Shown here one piece after another: positions 25,457-33,368 of a stretch of DNA of 64,000 nt. This stretch comes from Candidatus Nitrosocosmicus oleophilus (GTDB lineage Archaea > Thermoproteota > Nitrososphaeria > Nitrososphaerales > Nitrososphaeraceae), in NCBI RefSeq assembly GCF_000802205.1, contig NZ_CP012850.1, forward strand, positions 682,001 to 746,000. Reading direction: 5' to 3'. The notes beneath the pieces are model-generated. The model had not been told where the DNA came from. It saw nothing but the letters and a program-made list of their open reading frames with translations, and did not search any database. The position numbers were made by a program, and so were the translations under genes. Each line of letters opens with the position of its first letter. Positions within the stretch are counted from its first letter, which is position 1.

Positions 25457-27886
25457 TTGATCAATAACAAGTATATGCTATTTAGCATGGTATTTTTCTT
25501 AGCCATGACTTTATTAGGTCCAATTTATACAAATCCTGCTCTTGCAGCTAATAACGGCGGCTCAGGCGGTGACGGCGGCTCAGGCGGTAGCGGCGGTAGC
25601 TCAGGTGGCGCCATATCAGTTGGCGGCTCCGGCGGGTCTGGCGGCAATAGTGGCTCTGGCGGTAACGGTGGTAACAGCGGCGACGGCGGCTCTGGTGGCG
25701 ACGGCGGCGGCAGTGGCGGTGGAGGAGACAATGAAGCCAATGGTGGCGACGGCGGTGACTCTGAAGGCGGCGACGGAGGAGACTCTGAAGCTGGTGACGG
25801 TGGCAACGGCGGCGACAGCGGCGATGCAACAAGCGGTGACTCCGACGGCGGCTCAGGCGGCGACGGCGGCTCTGGCGGCGACGCTGGTTCCGGCTCACTC
25901 TTCTCAGTAGGAGACGATGATGATGAAGATAATACAGGCGGCGACGGCGGTGCAGGCGGCGACGGAGGCGAAGGCGGCGATAGCGGTGACGCTGTTTCCA
26001 TAGGCGGCTTTGGCGGCGACGGCGGCGACAGTGACACTGGTGGCGACGGCGGTACAGCTGGTAACGGCGGTAACGGCGGTGAAGGCGGTATTGCTGTGGG
26101 CATTGGTGACGACGGAGAAAACGAAGCCAATGGTGGCGACGGCGGTGACTCTGAAGGCGGCAACGGAGGAGACTCTGAAGCTGGTGACGGTGGCAACGGC
26201 GGCGACAGCGGCGATGCAACAAGCGGTAGCGCTAACGGTGGCTCAGGCGGCGACGGCGGCTCTGGCGGCGACGCTGGTTCCGGCTCACTCTTCTCAGTAT
26301 TGAGTAGCAATGAAGGAACTAACACTGGCGGTACAGGCGGCGACGGCGGTACAGGCGGCGACGGCGGTGAAACCGGTCTAGCATTTACACTAGGCGGCTT
26401 TGGCGGTAACGGCGGCGACAGTGCTGCAGGCGGCGCAGGTGGCAATAGTGCTACAGGCGGCGACGGAGGCGAAGGCGGTTTCATCTTAGGCTTTGGCGAT
26501 GATCAACAAAACGAAGCCAATGGTGGCGACGGCGGTGACTCTGAAGGCGGCAACGGAGGAGACTCTGAAGCTGGTGACGGTGGCAACGGCGGCGACAGCG
26601 GCGATGCAACAAGCGGTAGCGCTAACGGTGGCTCTGGCGGCGACGGCGGCTCTGGCGGCGACGCTGGTTCCGGCTCACTCTTCTCAGTATTGAGTAGCAA
26701 TGATGAGGATAATACAGGAGGTTCTGGCGGCTCTGGCGGCTCTGGCGGTGCAGGCGGTGAAACCGGTCTAGCAGCAGCTGTAGGCGGCTTTGGTGGCGAC
26801 GGCGGCGACAGTGACACTGGCGGCGACGGAGGTACAGCTGGTAACGGCGGTGCAGGTGCTGCAGGTGGTATTATTATAGGCGTAGGTGACGGACAAGAAA
26901 ACGAAGCCAATGGTGGCGACGGCGGTGACTCTGAAGGCGGCAACGGAGGAGACTCTGAAGCTGGTGACGGTGGCAACGGCGGCGACAGCGGCGATGCAAC
27001 AAGCGGTAGCGCTAACGGTGGCTCTGGCGGCGACGGCGGCTCTGGCGGCGACGCTGGTTCCGGCTCACTCTTCTCAGTATTGAGTAGCAATGAAGGAACT
27101 AACACTGGCGGTACAGGCGGCGACGGCGGTACAGGCGGCGACGGCGGTGAAACCGGTCTAGCATTTACACTAGGCGGCTTTGGCGGTAACGGCGGCGACA
27201 GTGCTGCAGGCGGCGCAGGTGGCAATAGTGCTACAGGCGGCGACGGAGGCGAAGGCGGTTTCATCTTAGGCTTTGGCGATGATCAACAAAACGAAGCCAA
27301 TGGTGGCGACGGCGGTGACTCTGAAGGCGGCAACGGAGGAGACTCTGAAGCTGGTGACGGTGGCAACGGCGGCGACAGCGGCGATGCAACAAGCGGTAGC
27401 GCTAACGGTGGCTCTGGCGGCGACGGCGGCTCTGGCGGCGACGCTGGTTCCGGCTCACTCTTCTCAGTATTGAGTAGCAATGATGAGGATAATACAGGAG
27501 GTTCTGGCGGCTCTGGCGGCTCTGGCGGTGCAGGCGGCTTTAGTAACTTTGCAGCTTCTATAGGCGGCTTTGGTGCTGATGGCGGTAACAGCGAAAACGG
27601 CGGTAACGGCGGTACAGCTGGTAACGGCGGTGCAGGCGAAGACGCTGGTATTGCTATAGGTATTGGTGACGATGCAGAAAGCGAAGCCAATGGTGGCGAC
27701 GGCGGTGACTCTGAAGGCGGCAACGGAGGAGACTCTGAAGCTGGTGACGGTGGCAACGGCGGCGACAGCGGCGATGCAACAAGCGGTAGCGCTAACGGCG
27801 GTGCAGGCGGTGCAGGCGGTGCAGGCGGCAACGCAGGTTTATTTTCATACTTCAAAGTCTTTGACTTTGATAACCTATTCACTTAA
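25457..27886 (+). CDS. Large exported acidic Gly-rich repeat protein (130-residue units)
   Basis: 809 residues. The start is TTG 25457, 29 bp after the box at 25423-25433; ATG 25475 is an alternative. A signal peptide (MLFSMVFFLAMTLLGPIY, then PALAA) is followed by almost pure GGx sequence rich in Asp, Glu, Ser, Asn and Ala. The 130-residue unit begins NEANGGDGGDSEGG at residues 92, 222, 352, 482, 612 and 742 and carries one hydrophobic SGSLFSV motif and one GGFGG motif. Between the signal peptide and the aromatic tail (LFSYFKVFDFDNLFT) I find no Arg and only one Lys, in that tail. A secreted, negatively charged structural or matrix protein is inferred. It is GC-rich, unlike all its neighbours. 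Confidence 0.85.
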   Translation: MINNKYMLFSMVFFLAMTLLGPIYTNPALAANNGGSGGDGGSGGSGGSSGGAISVGGSGGSGGNSGSGGNGGNSGDGGSGGDGGGSGGGGDNEANGGDGGDSEGGDGGDSEAGDGGNGGDSGDATSGDSDGGSGGDGGSGGDAGSGSLFSVGDDDDEDNTGGDGGAGGDGGEGGDSGDAVSIGGFGGDGGDSDTGGDGGTAGNGGNGGEGGIAVGIGDDGENEANGGDGGDSEGGNGGDSEAGDGGNGGDSGDATSGSANGGSGGDGGSGGDAGSGSLFSVLSSNEGTNTGGTGGDGGTGGDGGETGLAFTLGGFGGNGGDSAAGGAGGNSATGGDGGEGGFILGFGDDQQNEANGGDGGDSEGGNGGDSEAGDGGNGGDSGDATSGSANGGSGGDGGSGGDAGSGSLFSVLSSNDEDNTGGSGGSGGSGGAGGETGLAAAVGGFGGDGGDSDTGGDGGTAGNGGAGAAGGIIIGVGDGQENEANGGDGGDSEGGNGGDSEAGDGGNGGDSGDATSGSANGGSGGDGGSGGDAGSGSLFSVLSSNEGTNTGGTGGDGGTGGDGGETGLAFTLGGFGGNGGDSAAGGAGGNSATGGDGGEGGFILGFGDDQQNEANGGDGGDSEGGNGGDSEAGDGGNGGDSGDATSGSANGGSGGDGGSGGDAGSGSLFSVLSSNDEDNTGGSGGSGGSGGAGGFSNFAASIGGFGADGGNSENGGNGGTAGNGGAGEDAGIAIGIGDDAESEANGGDGGDSEGGNGGDSEAGDGGNGGDSGDATSGSANGGAGGAGGAGGNAGLFSYFKVFDFDNLFT
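25730..27800. repeat. 390-bp tandem repeat array with 780-bp higher-order unit
   Basis: The word ACGAAGCCAA or its variant recurs at exactly 390-bp steps, with unit starts at 25730, 26120, 26510, 26900, 27290 and 27680 (the last unit partial). Segments 26116-26757 and 26896-27537 differ at one base in 642 (26245 A versus T). Pairs of units have therefore been copied as 780-bp blocks recently. Confidence 0.95.
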
Positions 27887-28572
27887 ACCTGAACTAACTA
27901 CTACATACTAGCCTAACAGAACAGAATATGATGAAAAGGTAACTTTTCATCTTTATTTTATTATATTATTAAAAGAAATTGAAACTTTATTAATCCCATA
28001 TAAGTGTACGTTAGAAAAAAAGAATAGCATCTAAAACAATTCATTAGATCGATAATTTTTATAAATTTGTGTTCTATTGATAATTTATTTCGACGACTAA
28101 TGGTAGTGTTATTAAGATATCACTTGAAGGAATCATAAAATATATAAAGTACGCATGTCAATCTACTTTGTTTAAAATACTTTTATGTTCTCCGTAAAAG
28201 GAGTATTTATACTTATCCACAAATTACAACAATTTGAATTAAGTTACAATGCATCTTGATCCACTTTTATCAATCATCTGTTGTATAGTTACTAAACATA
28301 AGAAAACAAAGACGATTGACTATATCCAGACCAGGTCCCATAATATGAATGCTGTCTTCTTTATTTTTCCTTATTTTAAATAATATACTTGCGCTAACAG
28401 GCAAATAATATTCTCATGTTTATTTTACATGTGTTATTATATATCTAAATAAGTAATTTAGTCTATTATTATGATCATATTCATAGGATCTTCGAATAGC
28501 GTAATAAGTAACTAAATAATGGATAAAAATGATTAATCCCTTAAAAGAGATTAAGGGATTAATTAACCTAGT
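27887..28572. other. Intergenic region between convergent repeat-protein genes
   Basis: 686 bp of AT-rich DNA. Apart from the hairpin at 28532-28563 nothing was recognised. The composition drops sharply to AT-rich right after the 809-residue gene ends. Confidence 0.5.
28532..28563. terminator. 13-bp perfect inverted repeat, candidate transcript-end hairpin
   Basis: ATTAATCCCTTAA (28532-28544) pairs fully with TTAAGGGATTAAT (28551-28563) across a 6-nt loop. It starts 9 bp beyond the stop of the minus-strand Gly-rich gene (28573), so it lies in its 3' UTR. It is not followed by a long T-run on that strand, so it may be an RNA-stability element and not a true terminator. Confidence 0.6.
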
Positions 28573-29169
28573 TTAAATTGTTTCTGTTCCTGGGACTTTA
28601 GGTATTAATGAGTCTTCTCCTTCTTCATTGCATGCAAATGCATTGCAAATAGCTATTGCATCTCCACCTTTTCCACCGTTACCGCCTGCGCCACCGTCAG
28701 CATTTCCACCGTTTGTCTCACTAGTACTACCGCCGTCACCACCAGCACCTGCAGTAGAGTCACCACCAGCACCACCAGTAGTGCTACCACCGTTGCCACC
28801 GTTAGCAGAGTTCTCTCCTACATACTCATCTGCACCGACTAATTCTAATGCTGCATCAAGTAATTCTTCGCCTATATTGCCTCCAGCACCGCCTTCTCCG
28901 CCGTTACCGCTATTACCACCAGCGCCACCAGCTTCGCTAGCACCACCTTCACCACCGTCTCCAGCAGTTGCGTCTGCTCCGCCTCCTTCACCACCATCAC
29001 CACCATTGCCAGCGTCTCCACCGTTTCCAGCAGTTTGCGTTAATGCATTTGCAAGTGAGGTTGATGGAACCATTGTTGTCAAAAGAGCTAGTGCAACTGC
29101 ACCAAGCACTGCCATATACAATAATGAGCTTTTTTTCTCATTCTTGGATTTTTCATTACGTTGAGTCAT
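28573..29169 (-). CDS. Exported Gly-rich (GGx) protein
   Basis: 198 residues. A charged N-terminus of 16 residues is followed by one hydrophobic export segment (LLYMAVLGAVALALLTTMV, then STSLANA). Two GGx blocks rich in Asp, Glu and Ala (about residues 47-100 and 117-170) are split by a non-repetitive helix-like segment (EELLDAALELVGADEYVG). The C-terminal 25 residues have a Cys pair (ICNAFACNEE) and no Gly repeat. The DNA repeats are less exact than in the other Gly-rich genes, so this copy looks older. An exported structural role is inferred. The ATG at 29169 is clear. Confidence 0.78.
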   Translation of the reverse strand: MTQRNEKSKNEKKSSLLYMAVLGAVALALLTTMVPSTSLANALTQTAGNGGDAGNGGDGGEGGGADATAGDGGEGGASEAGGAGGNSGNGGEGGAGGNIGEELLDAALELVGADEYVGENSANGGNGGSTTGGAGGDSTAGAGGDGGSTSETNGGNADGGAGGNGGKGGDAIAICNAFACNEEGEDSLIPKVPGTETI

Positions 29170-29505
29170 ATTAAAAATTATTGTAGATCATAATTATATT
29201 ATAATTTGGAGTGATAATTTCATTATAATTTTCTAGTATTATATTTGGTAGAATTATTAACATTAGAATTTTGAATGTATGGGCGTAAATGGGGGATATC
29301 TTGAATATTTTGAATATAAAGGAGAAATTTGTCATTTATTTACTTTTAAATTGTATTGTAGTATTCTGGTCGCCACTAATCCATCAGTAATTGATTCTAG
29401 ATGTACTGCTTAGAACTGTTAATTGTCAAATAAGTTATCTTGCTGTTGTCTTAATTATTGACTTTTCTGCAAGTCAATTCCATGCCATGTCTTCTAACTA
29501 ATTTC
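29170..29505. other. Intergenic region, promoter side of the Gly-rich gene
   Basis: 336 bp. AT-rich boxes (ATTATATTATAATTT near 29190-29205) lie upstream of the minus-strand Gly-rich gene. The rest lies downstream of the cyclase-receiver gene and shows nothing recognisable. Confidence 0.45.
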
Positions 29506-30678
29506 TTATTTTCTTAATGCTATATTTATTTTGTCTAATAGTTGTTGGGATTCTACAGGTTTTCTCAAGATATCTGAATCATTAATTTCAGGAAATAAGC
29601 TTAACAATTCCCAAACAGCGTCTAAGGCCGATATAAAAAGTATCTTTACGTTGGGATTCATTATTCTAAATTTGGAGTATAATTTAATACCATTTATTCC
29701 CGGCATCCGTATATCCATTATAACTAAATCGTACAAATATGGATTCGTTGTTGAAAAGTCATTGAGGGCTTTGTATGGATTTGAAAAAGAGGTTATTTTA
29801 AAGCCTTGACTTTTAATTATCGCTGAATATGTAAAAAGAATGTCTTTGTCATCATCTATCAACAAAATGTTAAAAGACGAGTTATTTCTATTTTGATTAA
29901 TACGCTTACGTTCAGCATGTAATTCTAGTATTTTACTTTCTATTTCTTTTTGTTTATTAATATCTTCAAATCGACGTACAGAATAAGTTGTATATACATT
30001 TCTATTATTCTCTGAATGATGGTCGTTACCATGGTTTTTACGTTCTATTTCCTCAAATACATAGTCATCGAAATATGGCATTTCTTTAATGACTTGATAA
30101 AGATCTCTATGAATAATCATTTGATTTGATGAAGCTAAATGATTTATTTTAGAACATATATTTACAGGTGTTCCAAAAATATCACCGCTATGAGAATTTG
30201 CTACGATAGCTAATTCTACTTTACCATAACTTGCACTAATCCTATAATTTATAGGAGGTAAACCATTTAAATCCAACAACAGATCCATTTGATCCTTTGC
30301 ATCAATCATCGATAATCCACATTCAATTACATTTTGAAAATCTAAATGGTTACTCTCATTCATTGTACTTGGAAAATAGTACAACAAGTTATCGCCAGCG
30401 TTTTTAACTACTTTGCCCCCATGACGACTTATAATTGAGGTCATGGTATTGAGGAATACAGAGTAGTATTGCTTGATCTTTTTAGATTCTAATATGTCAT
30501 ATGTATTGTTTGTAGAATCAATTATATCAATTATGCATACACAATAATTATTGGAAAAATCAACAAAGGTTATTTGATTATCCTGTGGACTATCTTCTTT
30601 TAGGGAAAGATGTATTTTGCTTTCATCTTTTGTTGTACTATTTTTATTTTCCAAATAATCCGCCAACTTCTTATTCAT
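29506..30678 (-). CDS. Class III nucleotidyl cyclase-like domain fused to a receiver (paralogue)
   Basis: 390 residues with the same order as the gene at 16657. The cyclase-like domain spans about residues 35-225, with metal Asp positions in CVCIIDIIDST and KNAGDNLLYYF, and Asp in GDIFGTPVN. The Asn of the catalytic pair is present, with Lys in place of Arg (VNICSKIN). A coiled linker follows, then a receiver (LLIDDDKDI, VIMDIRMPG, LRKPVE). It should be soluble. Phosphorylation of the receiver probably controls the cyclase part, or the part acts as a nucleotide sensor if inactive. The partner kinase is unknown; the histidine kinases at 13.9-19.8 kb are candidates. Confidence 0.85.
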   Translation of the reverse strand: MNKKLADYLENKNSTTKDESKIHLSLKEDSPQDNQITFVDFSNNYCVCIIDIIDSTNNTYDILESKKIKQYYSVFLNTMTSIISRHGGKVVKNAGDNLLYYFPSTMNESNHLDFQNVIECGLSMIDAKDQMDLLLDLNGLPPINYRISASYGKVELAIVANSHSGDIFGTPVNICSKINHLASSNQMIIHRDLYQVIKEMPYFDDYVFEEIERKNHGNDHHSENNRNVYTTYSVRRFEDINKQKEIESKILELHAERKRINQNRNNSSFNILLIDDDKDILFTYSAIIKSQGFKITSFSNPYKALNDFSTTNPYLYDLVIMDIRMPGINGIKLYSKFRIMNPNVKILFISALDAVWELLSLFPEINDSDILRKPVESQQLLDKINIALRK

Positions 30679-31004
30679 TTTCTACTGGTTTAACTGGACC
30701 ATTAAACTGATGCAACTTCTTCTAATGTGTATCTTTTATAGATAGCAGCATGAAAATATCTGGTTTTCATGTTCAATTAATTCATGTAATGACGAGGTAT
30801 TAATATGTAAATATGTGATCTTGTTAAGCATTACCAAAATATCACAATAATTATATATAAAGGTTGTCAGTAAATGTTTTTATTTAATGAAATTGGAAGC
30901 ATACCCAACATTCAAAATAATAGATGGACGATAAACGTGAAAGGAGAAGATATCCAAATAACTCCTTACGTAGTTTTTCTAACTACTACCAACTAATTTT
31001 TTTG
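30679..31004. other. Intergenic region, nothing recognised
   Basis: 326 bp. It holds the promoter side of the cyclase-receiver gene (AT-rich, with a GTATATATAA-like stretch absent) and the 3' side of the next minus-strand gene. No RNA gene was seen. Confidence 0.4.
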
Positions 31005-32306
31005 CTAGTGAGCCCTGTTACTAAAACTAACTCCAGCTTTTCCTGGTTTTCCAATTCTACCTACAATAGATGGATTAAACTTGTGTTTGGATAACTCTTC
31101 TATAATGGTTGCTGCAAAGTCTTTAGATACTATTATAATATTTGTATCCGGAGTAGAAGCACTAACATTTGACAATAGGTGCTCCTTTGATACAAAATTC
31201 TTAATGTCATTATCCACATATGGAACATTATCAATTATTATTTGGTTATTAATTAATTTTGAAAGTTCCGCAAATGATGCAATACCGTTCTTTGAGATCG
31301 GATGTGTTACTAATATATTGGATTGTAAATCGAATTGGTTTTCAAAATCAGGAAGATACTTGGATACTGTTTTCCCAATCGATACTTTTGGCTCTGTGAG
31401 ACTTTTAAGAGCCTGATCCTTTAATTGATTTACTTTCTCTCTATCTATACCATATTTATTCATTTTTTGAAATACTGTGTCATCTAGATTAGTGATTATG
31501 TATAAACCAAGACATGCCAAAAGTCCCAAGCTTTCAGTTGCTATAATTTGCATATCTTGTTCTATCAAATCATATCTGTTTGGCAATTCTTTATGAGTAT
31601 TACCTACTGCTGTGGTACCAAAAAAAAGACCGCCAAACTTCAACGAACTATAGTCTTCAAATGTATAATTATATTTTGCTGTAAAACTATCAATATTTCT
31701 TCTTATATCATCTAATAATTCATCATTTGGTGCATCATATATTGGATAAAGTTTAATGTCTTTAGAACACCCAAGTAGATTTAAAAGACTAATAGATTCG
31801 GTAAAGGATATTTCCATATGAATTGGAGAGCCTATTGGTTGAGTAACATCTGTTGCCTGGGTATTAGAATTAGTAACAATTGTATATCCAGTTTTGTTTC
31901 CCCTTTGAGTTTTAATATGATCAAACAAAATAAACTGGAAATCCTTTTTACTGTTTGTAGGTATGATAGATACCTTATCTACTTCTATTTTAGTATCAAA
32001 AGACCCAGATATTTTCTTGATCTCGCTCACTAATAGGTCTTCGTCATTAACTGTGTTTTTATCATACTTTAATATTGATACAGCTTTTTTAGTTTTCAGA
32101 TCTTCGTGCCTAAACTCTTCGTCTATTTTGTAAACTCTTCTAATTATTTCTGCATCTTTTTTTTCTGGATATTGGAAATAGCTATAATGATTTGGTATTA
32201 TTCTTAAATTATTTCTATTTTTGAATTCGTCTGCAATGTCATCAAACTTTTCATGCTTTAACTCGTTAGAACAATCAGGTAACCATCTCAATGGATCAAA
32301 GCCCAA
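31005..32306 (-). CDS. SelD/PurM (AIR synthase-related) superfamily-like protein
   Basis: 433 residues, no signal peptide. The resemblance is weak and lies mostly in the C-terminal half. One segment of the type NILVTHPISKNGIASFAEL matches where PurM-like proteins have a domain-joining strand. A later segment, TNIIIVSKDFAATIIEELSK then IVGRIGKPGKAGVSF, resembles the end of selenophosphate synthetases. The usual DPQTSGG motif is absent, and the N-terminal ATP-site Asp/Gly signatures are not clear. It is divergent from cysH-sat, which suggests a role linked to sulfur or a related metabolite. No function can be assigned safely. Confidence 0.45.
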   Translation of the reverse strand: MGFDPLRWLPDCSNELKHEKFDDIADEFKNRNNLRIIPNHYSYFQYPEKKDAEIIRRVYKIDEEFRHEDLKTKKAVSILKYDKNTVNDEDLLVSEIKKISGSFDTKIEVDKVSIIPTNSKKDFQFILFDHIKTQRGNKTGYTIVTNSNTQATDVTQPIGSPIHMEISFTESISLLNLLGCSKDIKLYPIYDAPNDELLDDIRRNIDSFTAKYNYTFEDYSSLKFGGLFFGTTAVGNTHKELPNRYDLIEQDMQIIATESLGLLACLGLYIITNLDDTVFQKMNKYGIDREKVNQLKDQALKSLTEPKVSIGKTVSKYLPDFENQFDLQSNILVTHPISKNGIASFAELSKLINNQIIIDNVPYVDNDIKNFVSKEHLLSNVSASTPDTNIIIVSKDFAATIIEELSKHKFNPSIVGRIGKPGKAGVSFSNRAH

Positions 32307-32513
32307 ATTATTATATTCTGAAAATAATTCCCACTTTTCTAAACTCAGACCCTACTTTCACCACGAGTTCTGTTTACTATGGTAACCTCCCTAATAAACT
32401 AGATGTCCTTGTAAAAACCTCCTTTTTTGCAATATCACATTTTAACACTTTACTTACCCTACGTTGATTTAACTTAAGAAAATATTATATGAGTTATAGT
32501 TCCAACTAATAAT

Positions 32514-33254
32514 ATGTCCAACAATGATGGGAAAATTGAATTTATGAAACTCTATTCTGAAAATCCATCTAAATTTGAAGCAGAAACTGCAAAAGATATC
32601 TTATCTTTGTCAATCAAGACCTTTTCTCCAAAAATAGCCTTTGCATCAAGTTTTGGTGCAGAAGATGTTGTAATAATTGATTTGATGTATAATATTCATG
32701 GTGATAATACTCGAGTTTTTACTTTGGATACAGGCAGACTTAATCCAGAGACTTATGATGTAATGGACAAAATAAGAAAAAAGTATTCTATATCCATTGA
32801 AACTATGTTTCCAGACTATATGGAAGTAGAGAAAATGGTGACAGAAAACGGAGTAAATCTAATGTACAACAGCGTTCAAGAACGGAAATTGTGTTGTGAA
32901 ATCCGTAAAGTTCATCCTTTAAGAAGAATGCTAAAGGATCTGGATGCCTGGATAACCGGGTTAAGACGTGAGCAGACTTTTACTAGGTCTAATGCAAAAA
33001 AAGTTGAAATTGATGAATCAAATAACAATATTATCAAAATCAATCCTATCGTGGACTGGACCAATGACATGGTTTGGGATTATATAAAAAAGAATAACAT
33101 ACCATATAATAAACTCCACGATAAGGGATATCCGAGTATAGGCTGTGCCCCTTGCACCCGTGCAGTAGCAGCAGGTGAAGACCTAAGAGCTGGCAGATGG
33201 TGGTGGGAAAATGATTTACATAAAGAATGCGGACTACATTGGAATAAGAATTGA
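32514..33254 (+). CDS. cysH: Adenylyl-sulfate (APS/PAPS) reductase
   Basis: 246 residues, full length for the CysH family. It reduces activated sulfate to sulfite in assimilation. The PP-loop-like opening SFGAEDVVIIDL binds the nucleotide. CCEIRKVHPL and GCAPCTR carry the four cysteines of a [4Fe-4S] cluster, the mark of APS-type reductases. The C-terminal ECGLH holds the catalytic Cys. ATG 32514 is the start. The gene for sulfate adenylyltransferase follows 114 bp later on the same strand, so the pair turns sulfate to APS and then sulfite. APS is the more likely substrate because of the cluster. Confidence 0.93.
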   Translation: MSNNDGKIEFMKLYSENPSKFEAETAKDILSLSIKTFSPKIAFASSFGAEDVVIIDLMYNIHGDNTRVFTLDTGRLNPETYDVMDKIRKKYSISIETMFPDYMEVEKMVTENGVNLMYNSVQERKLCCEIRKVHPLRRMLKDLDAWITGLRREQTFTRSNAKKVEIDESNNNIIKINPIVDWTNDMVWDYIKKNNIPYNKLHDKGYPSIGCAPCTRAVAAGEDLRAGRWWWENDLHKECGLHWNKN

Positions 33255-33368
33255 TTAATTCTAGCAAGATAAAAACATCCCTTCCAATTTAAGTTAAGCA
33301 AAACATAACAAAACAAATCATATAAGAAAAAAAGAAAGAAATAACCTCTTCTATCATTCTATAGAAGG

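Noticed and set aside
25525-27882. Long Pro-rich (PPSPP-like) reading frames on the minus strand opposite the repeat gene
   Set aside because: They are complement shadows of Gly codons (GGC/GGT) in the plus-strand gene, with no signal peptide or promoter of their own.
25457-27886. RTX-type calcium repeats (GGxGxDxUx)
   Set aside because: GGDGGD matches the first half, but the hydrophobic U position is Glu or Gly and the nine-residue period is not kept. Cation binding remains possible.
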